Positions 10,297 through 18,848 of a stretch of 64,000 nt of DNA are shown here, one piece after another (the stretch's first letter is position 1; every line of letters begins with the position of its first letter). This stretch comes from Pasteurellaceae bacterium RH1A. GTDB taxonomy: Bacteria > Pseudomonadota > Gammaproteobacteria > Enterobacterales > Pasteurellaceae. The DNA lies in the NCBI GenBank assembly GCA_012221805.1, contig CP015195.1, forward strand, positions 248,001-312,000, written 5' to 3'. The position numbers were made by a program, and so were the translations under genes. The notes beneath the pieces were generated by a model. The model saw nothing but the letters and a program-made list of their open reading frames with translations, did no database searches and had not been told where the DNA came from.

Positions 10297-10301
10297 ATAT
10301 A

Positions 10302-10454
10302 TCATAAACTATCTCGCTCTTGAGGCGGGCTGAGGTCACGATCTTCTAGAGTTTGGATAAAAGCATCATCAAAACCTGAAAAAAGATCTAAAAATCTATC
10401 ATCTGCATCCAGCTTAACGGTGTTTAAAATCTTATTTTCATTATATTCAAACAT
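10302..10454 (-). pseudogene. VapB-like antitoxin C-terminal remnant
   Basis: A 50-codon frame (ATG at 10454, TGA at 10302-10304) encodes MFEYNENKILNTVKLDADDR, then FLDLFSGFDDAFIQTLEDRD and LSPPQERDSL. The last 30 residues closely follow the C-terminal tail of VapB antitoxins of Haemophilus type, in which a DxFLxLFxGFD segment and a PPQER ending bind the VapC toxin. The N-terminal SpoVT/AbrB DNA-binding half is missing: an in-frame TAA lies about 45-50 bases upstream of the ATG. No VapC frame follows, because the downstream space is taken by the oppositely oriented small genes. This is best read as a decayed toxin-antitoxin locus. Family assignment is from remembered sequence pattern, not a search. 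Confidence 0.5.
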
Positions 10455-10535
10455 AATTTTTGTATTAATTCCTTGGACTGTTAATATTTTGAAGCCTATA
10501 TTTTATTCCCTAGGATAACAAGTTACCCACGGACA

Positions 10536-10565
10536 AACAAAAACCCCGATGTTTCCATCGGGGTT
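10536..10565 (-). terminator. rplL intrinsic terminator
   Basis: CCCCGATG/CATCGGGG (10544-10551 and 10556-10563) with loop TTTC is followed on the minus strand by TTTTTGTTTG. It lies about 35 bases past the rplL stop and separates rplJL from rpoBC. Confidence 0.9.
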
Positions 10566-10596
10566 TGAGAACCTTTAGAAGGGTCAGTATCCGTTA

Positions 10597-10965
10597 TTAC
10601 TTAACTTCTACTTCTGCACCAGCTTCTTCTAATTCTTTCTTAAGGGCTTCAGCTTCAGCTTTAGAGATGCCTTCTTTGAGGTTAGCTGGAGCGGACTCAA
10701 CGAGGTCTTTAGCTTCTTTTAAGCCTAAGCCTGTTGCACCACGTACTGCTTTGATTACAGCTACTTTGTTAGCACCAGCTGATTTCAATACTACATCGAA
10801 TTCAGTTTTTTCTTCTGCTGCCGCTGCACCAGCTGCTGGAGCTGCTGCGACCGCCGCTGCTGCTGAAACGCCGAATTTTTCTTCCATCGCTGCGATAAGT
10901 TCAACGATTTCTGATACTGATTTAGAAGCAATCGCTTCAATGAGTTGTTCGTTAGTTAATGACAT
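10597..10965 (-). CDS. rplL: 50S ribosomal protein L7/L12
   Basis: This is the stalk protein of the large ribosomal subunit, which recruits translation factors. It has 122 residues, the usual length. The N-terminal dimerisation helix ([20 protein letters not shown]) is followed by an alanine-rich hinge at about residues 34-52. The globular factor-binding domain includes [12 protein letters not shown]. It lies 54 bases after rplJ in the same transcript and is followed by a strong terminator. Start ATG 10965 has a purine-rich AGGAA sequence about seven bases upstream. It is very rich in Ala and Glu, as expected. Expression is probably controlled with rplJ through the L10 leader. Confidence 0.99.
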   Translation of the reverse strand: MSLTNEQLIEAIASKSVSEIVELIAAMEEKFGVSAAAAVAAAPAAGAAAAEEKTEFDVVLKSAGANKVAVIKAVRGATGLGLKEAKDLVESAPANLKEGISKAEAEALKKELEEAGAEVEVK

Positions 10966-11019
10966 AACAATCGATTCCTAAAATAAATAAAATTAAACGA
11001 GATAAGAAGTGCTTTAGAC

Positions 11020-11511
11020 TTAAGCTGCTTCTTGTAATTTGTCGCGTAATGCTGCCAAAGTGCGAACAAGTTTGCCTGCCGCAGCTTCTTTCATTGTGCC
11101 CATTAAACGTGCGATCGCTTCTTCGTAAGTTGGTAGTGTTGCTAAGAATTCAACATCCTGTACCTTACCTTCAAAGGCTGCACCTTTAACTTCAAACTCT
11201 TTGTTTGCTTTTGCAAATTCAGTGAACAAACGTGCGGCTGCACCTGGGTGTTCAGTTGAGAATGCAATAAGAGTTGGACCGGTAAACTTATCTGCTAAGC
11301 ATTCGAATTCGGTGTTTTCTACGGCACGACGTAATAGGGTATTACGTACAACACGCATAGAAACGCCCGCTTCACGAGCAGACTTACGTAACTCAGTCAT
11401 TTTTTCTACAGTCACGCCACGTGAGTCGGCGATAACAGCAGAAAGGGCACCTCTGGCAGCTTCGTTTACTTCAGCAACAATTGCTTTTTTGTCTTGAAGA
11501 TTTAATGCCAT
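11020..11511 (-). CDS. rplJ: 50S ribosomal protein L10
   Basis: L10 anchors the L7/L12 stalk to 23S rRNA and represses its own operon by binding the leader RNA. The start at ATG 11511 ([20 protein letters not shown]) has a clear AGGAG nine bases upstream and gives 163 residues, the family's usual size. The frame can be extended to 11667, but that region is the conserved L10 leader and not coding. The N-terminal rRNA-binding part and the C-terminal helix that holds the L7/L12 dimers ([16 protein letters not shown]) are both present. rplKA, the usual upstream neighbours, are absent: a PTS gene lies upstream, ending about 290 bases away. Confidence 0.98.
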   Translation of the reverse strand: MALNLQDKKAIVAEVNEAARGALSAVIADSRGVTVEKMTELRKSAREAGVSMRVVRNTLLRRAVENTEFECLADKFTGPTLIAFSTEHPGAAARLFTEFAKANKEFEVKGAAFEGKVQDVEFLATLPTYEEAIARLMGTMKEAAAGKLVRTLAALRDKLQEAA

Positions 11512-11731
11512 TGGTTTTAGCTCCTGATACACTCCACAAAAAGCGTGGAATTTTACAAAAAATCTCAAAAACGCACCGCTTGCACGGCTATTCTTGAGCC
11601 TCTGGTGTCCAGAAGCAGAAAATTCTGTCTGTTCACCATCTATGTAGGACATTAAGCGTTGCCGCACCTACAGTCTTGGACGGGGCTTGATAGGCAAGCA
11701 CCATCAGATTTACCGCCTAAACGGCAAAAAG
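11512..11731 (-). ncRNA. L10 leader (ribosomal protein autoregulatory RNA)
   Basis: Between the predicted start (near 11732) and the rplJ ATG the minus strand reads, among other things, CGTCCAAGACTGTAGGTGCG and GCAACGCTTAATGTCC. These closely follow the conserved core of gamma-proteobacterial L10 leaders, the kink-turn/three-way-junction region bound by the L10-L7/L12 complex. This supports translational feedback control of rplJL. Outer boundaries are approximate. Confidence 0.75.
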
Positions 11732-11758
11732 AGGCGACATTATAGTCAGTCGCCTCCT
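11726..11758 (-). terminator. Terminator of the PTS gene, overlapping the rplJ promoter
   Basis: On the minus strand GAGGCGAC, a 10-base loop and GTCGCCTC are followed by TTTTT (plus 11726-11758). It lies about 45 bases past the stop of the PTS gene. The loop contains the TATAAT of the rplJ promoter. Confidence 0.65.
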
Positions 11759-11767
11759 GCTTGTAAA
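11739..11767 (-). promoter_or_regulatory. rplJL promoter
   Basis: On the minus strand TTTACA (-35, plus 11762-11767) is followed after 17 bases by a perfect TATAAT (-10, 11739-11744). Transcription would start near 11732 and produce the L10 leader. Confidence 0.8.
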
Positions 11768-11801
11768 GGCCTTTTCGCAATTAAAACGATCTTTTAGGAT
11801 C

Positions 11802-13295
11802 TTAATCTTCCTTGCCCAAAAGCTGATTGACCTCGCTCTTATAAAGCACGGCCTTGGCCCCGAAAATGGCCTGGATGCCGCCGCCTACTTCCAGTACGTC
11901 AATGGCACCAAGGCGTTTTAAATCCAGCTTATTGACGCTGGCCACGTTTTTAACAGAGACCCGAAGGCGAGTAATACAGGCATCCACATTTTCAATGTTA
12001 TCCGCCCCACCAAGTGCCGTGATGATCTTGCGGGCATTATCGGTTAAAGACGTTTCGGTTTGCTCAAGGACATCCTCCACATCATCGGCCCGGCCTGGAG
12101 TGGCCACGTTAAACTTGCGAATCAGGAAGAGGAAGGAGAAGTAATAGAGCAAGGCCCAAGGCAGGCCGACCATGACCACTCGTAGCCAATGGGTGTTTTC
12201 ATTGCCCTGCAAGATACCGAAGAGCAAGAAGTCGATAAAACCTCCAGAGAAGGTGTTACCGATGGAAATGTTGAGCAGATCGGCAATATAGAAGGAAACC
12301 CCATCTAAGAAAGCATGGAAGACATAGAGCCAAGGGGCCACAAAGAGGAACATAAACTCAATCGGTTCGGTAATGCCCGTGATAAAAGAGGTTAAGGCAG
12401 CACCCAAGAAAAGACCGCCGATTTTAGTCCGTTTGGCCTTAGGCACGGCATGATACATGGCCAAACAGGCCGCTGGCAGGCCGAACATCATGGTGTCAAA
12501 ACGACCGGCAAAGAAGCGAGTGCCTTCAGTAAAGAGGCCTTGGTGGTTAGGGTCGGCCAACTGGGCAAAAAAGATTTTTTGAGCGCCCACAATGGTTTCG
12601 CCATTAACGATTTCCGTGCCTCCCAATTCGGTGTACCAGAAGAGCGGGTAGATCATATGGTGTAAGCCCACTGCCCCACTTAAACGCATGAGGAAACCAT
12701 AGAAGAAGGTCCCGATTTCGCCCATAGCCGCAATGCCCTGGCCGGCAGACACCAGCCAGCCTTGGAAGGTTGGCCAAATAAGGAAAAAGATGGCCCCAAC
12801 AAAGATGGCCGCAAAGGCCGTCACAATGGGCACAAAACGGGAACCGCCAAAGAAGCCCAGGATTTGCGGCAGTTGAATGTTGTGGTAGCGGTTATGCAGT
12901 TTAACCGTGATCAAGCCCATCACCAGCGCCCCAATCACGCCCGTATCAATGGCTGTGACCTCAGGCGAAAACATAGGGATAAGAGCAGCAATGGTGCCGG
13001 TCATAATCAAATAACCCACCACAGCCGCTAAAGCCGCCACGCCCTTGTCCCGCTTGGCCAGGCCAATACCCAAGCCGATACAGAGCAAAAGAGCCAGATT
13101 AGCAAAAACCACCGTTCCAGCGGCTGACATAATCTGGAAAATCCCCTGAAGGGTTGGGTTATCCAGCACAGGATAGGCCTGGATGGTGGCTTGATTGGAA
13201 AGCGCCCCGCCAATCCCCAAGAGCAAACCCGCAGCTGGGAGAATAGCAATGGGCAACATAAAGGCCTTACCGACCTGTTGAAGTTGTTTAAACAT
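11802..13295 (-). CDS. ptsG: PTS glucose-type transporter subunit EIICB
   Basis: An inner-membrane sugar permease of the glucose superfamily that takes phosphate from HPr via a separate EIIA. It has 497 residues. The N-terminal EIIC membrane domain (about 1-390) includes the substrate-region motif GITEPIEF and the motif GLHHMIYPLFWYTE. A linker leads to a C-terminal EIIB domain with the phosphorylated cysteine C440 in the motif DACITRLRVSV. There is no EIIA domain, so Crr must act in trans. The PLFWYTELGGTEIV segment and the long loop after it resemble Gram-positive-type glucose or maltose permeases more than E. coli PtsG, so glucose is likely but not certain. Start ATG 13295 is preceded by GGAGGTTCT. 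It is divergent from rraA. The confidence given is for the family; the exact sugar is less sure. Confidence 0.85.
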   Translation of the reverse strand: MFKQLQQVGKAFMLPIAILPAAGLLLGIGGALSNQATIQAYPVLDNPTLQGIFQIMSAAGTVVFANLALLLCIGLGIGLAKRDKGVAALAAVVGYLIMTGTIAALIPMFSPEVTAIDTGVIGALVMGLITVKLHNRYHNIQLPQILGFFGGSRFVPIVTAFAAIFVGAIFFLIWPTFQGWLVSAGQGIAAMGEIGTFFYGFLMRLSGAVGLHHMIYPLFWYTELGGTEIVNGETIVGAQKIFFAQLADPNHQGLFTEGTRFFAGRFDTMMFGLPAACLAMYHAVPKAKRTKIGGLFLGAALTSFITGITEPIEFMFLFVAPWLYVFHAFLDGVSFYIADLLNISIGNTFSGGFIDFLLFGILQGNENTHWLRVVMVGLPWALLYYFSFLFLIRKFNVATPGRADDVEDVLEQTETSLTDNARKIITALGGADNIENVDACITRLRVSVKNVASVNKLDLKRLGAIDVLEVGGGIQAIFGAKAVLYKSEVNQLLGKED

Positions 13296-13323
13296 AGAAC
13301 CTCCTTAAATAAAACGCCTGCTT

Positions 13324-13352
13324 ATTATGGATCAAGTCCGATGAAATGTAAG
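13324..13352 (-). promoter_or_regulatory. Candidate promoter of the PTS gene
   Basis: On the minus strand CTTACA (plus 13347-13352), a 17-base spacer and CATAAT (13324-13329) lie about 30 bases upstream of the ATG. Both hexamers are one base off consensus in key positions, so confidence is moderate. Confidence 0.45.
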
Positions 13353-13381
13353 CAAAATTTGCAAATTTTCCGCCTTTTTGG

Positions 13382-13407
13382 CCCGCTTGTTGAGAGTAAC
13401 AAGCGGG
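13382..13407. repeat. Inverted uptake-sequence pair forming a hairpin
   Basis: CCCGCTTGTT and AACAAGCGGG form a perfect 10-bp inverted repeat of the A. pleuropneumoniae-type uptake core in the divergent space between the PTS gene and rraA. Here it sits between two promoters and not after a gene, so a terminator role is unlikely. Confidence 0.6.
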
Positions 13408-13433
13408 TAACTTTCTGCGATTTTTTGCAAAAT

Positions 13434-13462
13434 TTGAGTTATGCCCCAAACAGATCTATACT
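13434..13462 (+). promoter_or_regulatory. rraA promoter
   Basis: TTGAGT (13434-13439), a 17-base spacer and TATACT (13457-13462) lie about 30 bases before the rraA start. Confidence 0.6.
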
Positions 13463-13493
13463 GTTCAAGTTTAAGTCTTTATAGGAACTTGTT

Positions 13494-13997
13494 ATGCGTA
13501 TTGATACTTCTGAATTGTGTGATGTGTATTCCGATCAGGTGGACGTGGTTGAACCCATTTTATCCAGCTTCGGCGGCGTGCCTGCCTTCTTCGGCAAAAT
13601 TACCACGGTCAAATGCTTTGAAAGCAATGGCTTAATTGAAGAAGTGCTGGAAGAAAATGGGGAAGGCCGGGTTCTGCTGATTGATGGCGGCGGCTCGGTA
13701 CGCCGTGCGCTTATCAATGGCGAACTGGCCCAACTGGCGGTGGATAACGGCTGGGAAGGCATTATTGTTTACGGTGCCGTCCGTCAGCTGGATATTTTAG
13801 AAACTCTGGACATCGGCATTCAGGCCATCGCCCCTATTCCAGTGGGAGCGGACGAGCAAACCATCGGCGAAGTTGATACGCCAGTTAATTTTGGCGGCGT
13901 GACCTTCTTCCCAGAAGACTATGTTTATGCCGATTTAACCGGTGTCATTCTTTCGCCTGAATTGTTAGACCTAACCGATTTTGCCGAAGACGAATAA
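13494..13997 (+). CDS. rraA: Ribonuclease E activity regulator RraA
   Basis: RraA binds RNase E and lowers its endonuclease activity, so it globally affects mRNA decay. The 167-residue protein begins [20 protein letters not shown] and contains the family's glycine-rich [19 protein letters not shown] segment, followed by [17 protein letters not shown]. It is slightly longer than E. coli RraA (161) because of an acidic tail ending FAEDE. Start ATG 13494 has a TAGGAAC Shine-Dalgarno. It has its own promoter and a terminator directly after its stop, so it is a single-gene unit. In E. coli it sits next to menA; here it lies between a PTS gene and rsmG. Confidence 0.97.
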   Translation: MRIDTSELCDVYSDQVDVVEPILSSFGGVPAFFGKITTVKCFESNGLIEEVLEENGEGRVLLIDGGGSVRRALINGELAQLAVDNGWEGIIVYGAVRQLDILETLDIGIQAIAPIPVGADEQTIGEVDTPVNFGGVTFFPEDYVYADLTGVILSPELLDLTDFAEDE

Positions 13998-14002
13998 AAC
14001 AC

Positions 14003-14027
14003 AATGCCAGTTATACTGGCATTTTTA
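14003..14027 (+). terminator. rraA terminator
   Basis: AATGCCAGT/ACTGGCATT (14003-14011 and 14015-14023) with a 3-base loop, followed by TTTATT. Confidence 0.85.
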
Positions 14028-14126
14028 TTGACCAAGTGACAAGAATGCGAATGATTTCGCCACAAATTTTTTCTAATTGATAAAATTTGCGAAATTTTTG
14101 CAAAAAATATTGACAAAAACTGCCTT

Positions 14127-14166
14127 GACAGGTAGACAGGTAGACAGGTAGACAGGTAGACAGGTA
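14127..14166. repeat. Octanucleotide tandem repeat, five copies of GACAGGTA
   Basis: Five perfect 8-bp units occupy 14127-14166 between rraA and rsmG. On the plus strand they separate a perfect TTGACA (14125-14130) from TAGAAT (14165-14170) by 34 bases. Such repeats change copy number by slipped-strand mispairing in Pasteurellaceae. No convincing gene reads through them. The longest frame across the repeat runs on the minus strand and overlaps rraA, and it looks non-coding. Confidence 0.85.
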
Positions 14167-14257
14167 GAATAATAGGGTAAATTTGAGGACAGTCCAAGAC
14201 TTTAAAGACTTTATTCATAAAATCCTTCATCGTAGTAAAGCTCAAATTTACAAACTA

Positions 14258-14293
14258 AAATGGATACTCTGACCAAGTATCCATTTTTTCTTT
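14258..14293. terminator. Bidirectional terminator after rsmG
   Basis: AAATGGATACT/AGTATCCATTT (14258-14268 and 14276-14286) is flanked by TTTTC runs on the plus side, and by TTTTAG on the minus side just past the rsmG stop. Confidence 0.75.
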
Positions 14294-14914
14294 TTAGGCT
14301 TTTTTCAGCACCACCAAGCACCGCTCTCCCACCAAGTCCGGCACCACAAGCGGGTGGATTTGCTCGATTTTTACCAAATCCTGAATAGGACTGGCTTCTT
14401 CCTCTGAAAAAATCCCCTTAAGGGCATAAAAACGGCCGTTTTCATTGGGCAGGTGATAACACCAGTCCACCATATCCTTGAGCGAGGCAAAGGCCCGGCT
14501 CAGTACACCATCAAAGGTTTGGCCCTGGTATTCCTCCACCCGAGCTTGAACGGCCTGCACGTTCTTAATTCCCAACTGCAAGAGCACCTGTTGAATAAAG
14601 CGGATCCGCTTGCCCAGGCTGTCCAGCAGAACAAACTCCTTATCAGGATTGATAATGGCCAGAGGCAGGCCCGGCAGGCCGGGGCCCGTGCCCACATCGA
14701 TAAAACGTTGGCCCTCTAGATAAGGGCTAACCACCAGGCTGTCCAAGATATGCTTGACCCACATTTCATCAGGGTTTCGCACCGAAGTCAGGTTGTAGGC
14801 CTTGTTCCACTTGTCCAGCAATTCAACCAGCTTGAATAGCTGATTTTTTTGCTGATCGGACACAGAAAAAGGCAGCTCTTTGAGCAGGCTTTCGGCCCTT
14901 GCAAGATTCATCAT
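14294..14914 (-). CDS. rsmG: 16S rRNA (guanine527-N7)-methyltransferase
   Basis: RsmG (GidB) methylates G527 of 16S rRNA using S-adenosylmethionine. It has 206 residues, the standard length. The SAM-binding motif [17 protein letters not shown] lies at about residues 71-87, and the segment [17 protein letters not shown] typical of the family precedes it. The C-terminal KKA follows the conserved RCLVV strand. Its ATG (14914) overlaps the mnmG stop by four bases (ATGA), so the two are translationally coupled. In enterobacteria the atp operon follows directly. Here rraA is next and atp lies 45 kb away, across oriC. Confidence 0.97.
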   Translation of the reverse strand: MMNLARAESLLKELPFSVSDQQKNQLFKLVELLDKWNKAYNLTSVRNPDEMWVKHILDSLVVSPYLEGQRFIDVGTGPGLPGLPLAIINPDKEFVLLDSLGKRIRFIQQVLLQLGIKNVQAVQARVEEYQGQTFDGVLSRAFASLKDMVDWCYHLPNENGRFYALKGIFSEEEASPIQDLVKIEQIHPLVVPDLVGERCLVVLKKA

Positions 14915-16802
14915 AATTCGCCCCGCTTGAGCATACCTTGTTTTTTCAAGGACACCAGCAAGATTGAAATGGCTGCCGGCGTAATGCCTGAAATCCGTGA
15001 GGCCTGGCCGATGGAAACTGGGCGATGTTGAAGCAGTTTAGCCCGCACCTCGTTGGATAAGCTTTCTACCTTGTCATAGTCAAAGGCCTCTGGAATGAGG
15101 GTGTTCTCATGGCGTTTATGCCGTTCAATCTCATTTTGTTGGTGCTCAATATAGCCCTGATACTTGATGGAAATCTCTACCTGTTCTGCCGCCTGCCTAT
15201 CTTCTAGGGCAGGAGCAAAAGGCTCAAGGGCAGTCAGTTTATCATAGGTCACCTCTGGCCGGCGGAGCAGATCTTCGCCGTTGGCTTCACGGGTTAGCGG
15301 GCTATTGACCATCTGATTAACCGCCTCTAAGTGGGCCGATTGCGGGTGAATCCAGATCTGCTTGAGGCGTTCTTTCTCCTTGGCCATATTGTCCATCTTC
15401 TGATTAAATCGGGCCCAGCGGGCTTCATCAATCAAGCCAAATTCGTGGGCGATTGGGGTTAGGCGGATATCGGCATTGTCTTCACGCAGGAGCAGGCGGT
15501 ATTCGGCCCGGGAAGTAAAAACCCGGTAAGGTTCTTTAGTGCCTAGGGTGCAGAGGTCATCCACCAAGACCCCAGTATAGGCCTGGTCACGGGTTGGGTA
15601 CCAGGCATCACAGCCTTGAACCTGCAAGCCAGCATTAATCCCGGCCAAGAGGCCTTGGGCGGCGGCTTCTTCATAGCCCGTTGTCCCGTTGATTTGGCCG
15701 GCAAAGAAAAGCCCCTCAATAGCCTTGGTTTCTAGGGTCGGTTTAAGATCACGTGGGTCAAAGTAGTCGTATTCAATGGCATAGCCTGGCTTGATAATCC
15801 GGGTTTTTTCCAGGCCCTTCATGGAATTAACAATCCCCATCTGCACATCGAAAGGCAGGCTGGTAGAAATCCCGTTTGGGTAAACTTCGTTAGAGGTCAG
15901 GCCTTCTGGTTCTAGGTAGATCTGGTGGCCGTTACGATCACCAAATCTCATCACCTTATCTTCAATGGATGGACAATAACGCGGCCCGATCCCCTCAATA
16001 ATCCCCGTATACATAGGGCTACGATCCAGATTATTGCGGATAATATCGTGGGTTTCCGTATTGGTATGGGTGATATAGCAAGGGATCTGGCGAGGATGTA
16101 GATCGGTACTGCCCATAAAGGAAAAGACCGGCAGTTCCGCATCACCATGTTGTTGGGCTAAGACCGAAAAATCAATGGTACGAGCATCTAAACGAGGAGG
16201 GGTACCGGTTTTAAGCCGATCCACTCGTAAATTGAGATCACGCAAGCGGGCCGCCAAAGTAGTGGCCGCTGGATCGCCTGCTCGTCCACCCGCATAGTTA
16301 TCCAAACCAATATGGATCTTACCGGCCAAGAAGGTGCCTGCAGTCAAAATAACTGATTTGGCCTTAAAGGTCAGGCCCATCTTGGTCACTGCCCCCACCG
16401 CACGGTGGTTTTCGACCAAAATATCCACCACTTCCTGCTGGAAGATATCTAAATTAGGCTGGTTTTCAAGGGCAACTCGCACGGCTTGGCGGTAGAGCAC
16501 CCGGTCGGCCTGGGCCCGAGTGGCTCGCACAGCAGACCCCTTAGAAGAATTGAGGGTACGGAACTGGATCCCGGCCTGATCGGTAGCTAAAGCCATCAAC
16601 CCGCCCATGGCATCGATCTCCTTGACCAAATGGCCCTTGCCGATCCCCCAATGGCTGGATTACAGGACATTTGGCCCAGGGTATCAACATTATGGGTAAG
16701 AAGGAGGGTTTTTAGCCCCATGCGGGCTGGTGCAAGTGCTGCCTCCGTGCCTGCGTGACCACCACCAACGACAATCACATCATAAATTTGGTTATAAATC
16801 AT
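14911..16802 (-). CDS. mnmG: tRNA uridine-5-carboxymethylaminomethyl modification enzyme MnmG, frameshifted as sequenced
   Basis: MnmG (GidA) works with MnmE to modify the wobble uridine of several tRNAs using FAD and tetrahydrofolate. The N-terminal part (from ATG 16802) has the FAD-binding motif [16 protein letters not shown] and [13 protein letters not shown]. Then the frame is lost. The rest ([18 protein letters not shown] to the C-terminal [16 protein letters not shown]) continues in another frame. Homologues read [19 protein letters not shown] here, which needs one extra G in the run at 16645-16649 (five present, six expected). With that base the product is 630 residues and otherwise perfect, including catalytic-region cysteines. 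A sequencing or assembly slip is the simplest explanation. It starts next to oriC and is coupled to rsmG. Confidence 0.93.
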
Positions 16803-16864
16803 ATCTTCTATCAAGTAACAAAAAGTGGGCTATTTTACCTGAAAAAAGGCATTTCTCAAAAAGG

Positions 16865-17145
16865 CTTTTGGAAAAGTTTAACGCACTAATATAAAAGATC
16901 TATTTATATATAAAGATCTTGTTATAGTGATTATTAGTGATCGCAAGATCTGTGTATAAGTAGATCTTCTCTTCTAAGATCAAGTGCTTATGAAGATCAT
17001 AACCCTTTAAGATCTTGCTTTTTAGATCAAGAAAGAAGGTGGATAAGCAAGCGACTTATGCACAGTTCTAGAATGTTGCTTAAAAAATAAGGAATAATAC
17101 TTAGCTTATCTCAAGGATTTTCGCTACTTATCCACAGCTTTTAAA
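16865..17145. other. oriC: Chromosomal replication origin oriC
   Basis: This AT-rich gap next to mnmG (gidA), with no genes, shows the full enterobacterial-type layout. Two unwinding-element 13-mers, GATCTATTTATAT (16897-16909) and GATCTTGTTATAG (16915-16927), are followed by a third degenerate copy around 16929. A DnaA box TGTGTATAA (R1-like, 16951-16959) comes next, then GGTGGATAA (17038-17046, one mismatch), TTATGCACA (17056-17064) and a perfect TTATCCACA (17128-17136). Nine GATC sites lie in 16897-17028, as expected for SeqA/Dam control. E. coli oriC has the same order of 13-mers then R1 beside gidA. The neighbour on the other side is murP and not mioC. Confidence 0.93.
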
Positions 17146-17225
17146 AATCCCTACCTACTTGTAAAACTCATTTATCTATTTCAACAAGCAGGCTGGGATA
17201 ATGATACTTTTATTGAAGGGGGTTT

Positions 17226-18653
17226 TTAGCTTAAATCTACATTCTTTGTTGCGAAGATATAGGTTGTGGCAAACCCAACAAGGTATGCTGTGACTGTACC
17301 ACATAAGTAAATGGCAATTGCAGGCAGAATACCATTATTTGATGTCATTAAGGGAATAGCCAATAGGCCAGATGGGCCAAAGACGGTATTTAAGCCCATA
17401 GGGAAGCCTAAATAGGCTATTAGTCCAATCACAAAACCGCCTGCTGCACCACCAATACAGGCAGTAATAAAAGGTTTGACTCTAGGTAGTGTTACCCCAT
17501 AAATAAGGGGCTCTCCCACACCTAAAAAACCTGGAATAATCGCTCCTTTAATTTGCGTGCGTAAGGTAGAGTTTTTATGAGCTTTAACATAAAGGGCAAT
17601 TGCTGCTCCCACTTGGCCGGCTCCTGCCATAGCTAAAATAGGAAATAGCGCATTAAAGCCTTGGGTTTCAACTAGGGCAAAATAAACAGGTACAAAACCT
17701 TGGTGAATACCAAACATCACCGCAATTAAAAATAAGCCAGCCAGTATTGCGCTGCCTAGAGGATTGCCATTGAGATGGCTAAAGAGCCAAGACATTCCAT
17801 CAAACAAAAGAACCCCAATAGGCATAATGATCAGGAAGGTGAATATGCCCATAACCAGCAAGGTCAGGGTGGAGGTTAGCACCATATCCAAGTTATCAGG
17901 TATTTGTTTACGGATAAGTTGTTCAACTTTTGCACCAATAATGGCAGCAATTAAAACCCCTATAATATTGCCTCTAGGATCTATACTTAAACCAAAAAAG
18001 GTAGACATTCCAGAATAAATACCTGCTTTCGCATCGGGGTTATAGCCTAAAATAAAGAGCGAAGCGATAATAGCACCATTAACCCCGCTGCCACCAAAAG
18101 CTTTAGCGGCATTGTAGCCGATGAGAATGCTTAGGAAGCTAAATAAGCCCTTACTGAAAACCTTCATATAATTAACCAGCTCAACCAAGAAGGTATTGGG
18201 GCTTTCATGGCCTGTAATAAACATTTGTTGGAAAAGGGTAGCAAAACCCAGTAATAGACCAGCTGCGATAAACCCTGGAATAAGCGGGGTAAAAATGGTG
18301 GCAAACTTGGTTAAAAATTGATGGAGCTTACTGGTTTGTTTGGCCTTAATTTCTTGTTTATGTTGTTTTGCTAATTGGGCCAAAGAAAGGGCATTTTCGT
18401 CAGCCAATAATTGGTTCATCAACTCTGCAGCCTTGGCGGCCTTACCAGGCCCTAAAATAATTTGTAGTTGGTCTTCAACTTCAACAACACCTAAGACACC
18501 AGGAAGTTTTTTTATAGAGGCAAGATCAACAAGATTTGGGGTATGTAATGATACTCTCAAGCGGGTCATGCAGTTGCCCGCTCTTGCAATATTGGTTGGC
18601 CCACCTAAATGTTGTAGTAGTGCCATCATCATTGTTTTATCAAGTGCTGACAT
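17226..18653 (-). CDS. murP: PTS N-acetylmuramic acid transporter subunit EIIBC
   Basis: MurP imports N-acetylmuramic acid as its 6-phosphate and needs the glucose EIIA. The 475-residue protein has the EIIB domain first, with phosphorylated C28 in [11 protein letters not shown] linker ending [12 protein letters not shown] leads to an EIIC domain with the family's hallmark runs [35 protein letters not shown] and [18 protein letters not shown]. These match E. coli MurP (474 residues) almost segment for segment. MurQ etherase, its usual partner, is not adjacent. Start ATG 18653 follows AGGAG. A CRP site lies about 90 bases upstream, fitting cAMP-dependent induction. It sits immediately right of oriC. 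Confidence 0.93.
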   Translation of the reverse strand: MSALDKTMMMALLQHLGGPTNIARAGNCMTRLRVSLHTPNLVDLASIKKLPGVLGVVEVEDQLQIILGPGKAAKAAELMNQLLADENALSLAQLAKQHKQEIKAKQTSKLHQFLTKFATIFTPLIPGFIAAGLLLGFATLFQQMFITGHESPNTFLVELVNYMKVFSKGLFSFLSILIGYNAAKAFGGSGVNGAIIASLFILGYNPDAKAGIYSGMSTFFGLSIDPRGNIIGVLIAAIIGAKVEQLIRKQIPDNLDMVLTSTLTLLVMGIFTFLIIMPIGVLLFDGMSWLFSHLNGNPLGSAILAGLFLIAVMFGIHQGFVPVYFALVETQGFNALFPILAMAGAGQVGAAIALYVKAHKNSTLRTQIKGAIIPGFLGVGEPLIYGVTLPRVKPFITACIGGAAGGFVIGLIAYLGFPMGLNTVFGPSGLLAIPLMTSNNGILPAIAIYLCGTVTAYLVGFATTYIFATKNVDLS

Positions 18654-18744
18654 AATAGGCTCCTCTTTAGGTTAGTTAATGATTAAATCCCTTTTTCTTT
18701 TCATTTCCTTTGGGCTTATTGTCTATCTAAATTTAAAAAAAATC

Positions 18745-18760
18745 TGAGAGATCGATCACA
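18745..18760. promoter_or_regulatory. CRP-cAMP binding site upstream of murP
   Basis: TGAGAGATCGATCACA matches the 5-6-5 CRP pattern (TGTGA-N6-TCACA) with one mismatch and lies about 90 bases before the murP start. Confidence 0.6.
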
Positions 18761-18848
18761 AAATACATAAAAAAATCTGCATCTTAATCAGTTGGGCACA
18801 ACGTTTGGGATGCAGATCAATAAGAAGTTTTATATAACTATATTAGGC

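Noticed and set aside
11512-11667. N-terminal extension of RplJ to 215 residues
   Set aside because: This region is the L10 leader RNA, and ATG 11511 has an AGGAG Shine-Dalgarno and gives the normal length.
14127-14166. Possible CRISPR-like array
   Set aside because: Units are 8 bp in direct tandem without spacers and no cas genes are present.
13925-14245. Minus-strand 106-residue frame across the octanucleotide repeat, overlapping the end of rraA
   Set aside because: It is antisense to rraA, its repeat-encoded stretch is low complexity, and it has no family pattern.
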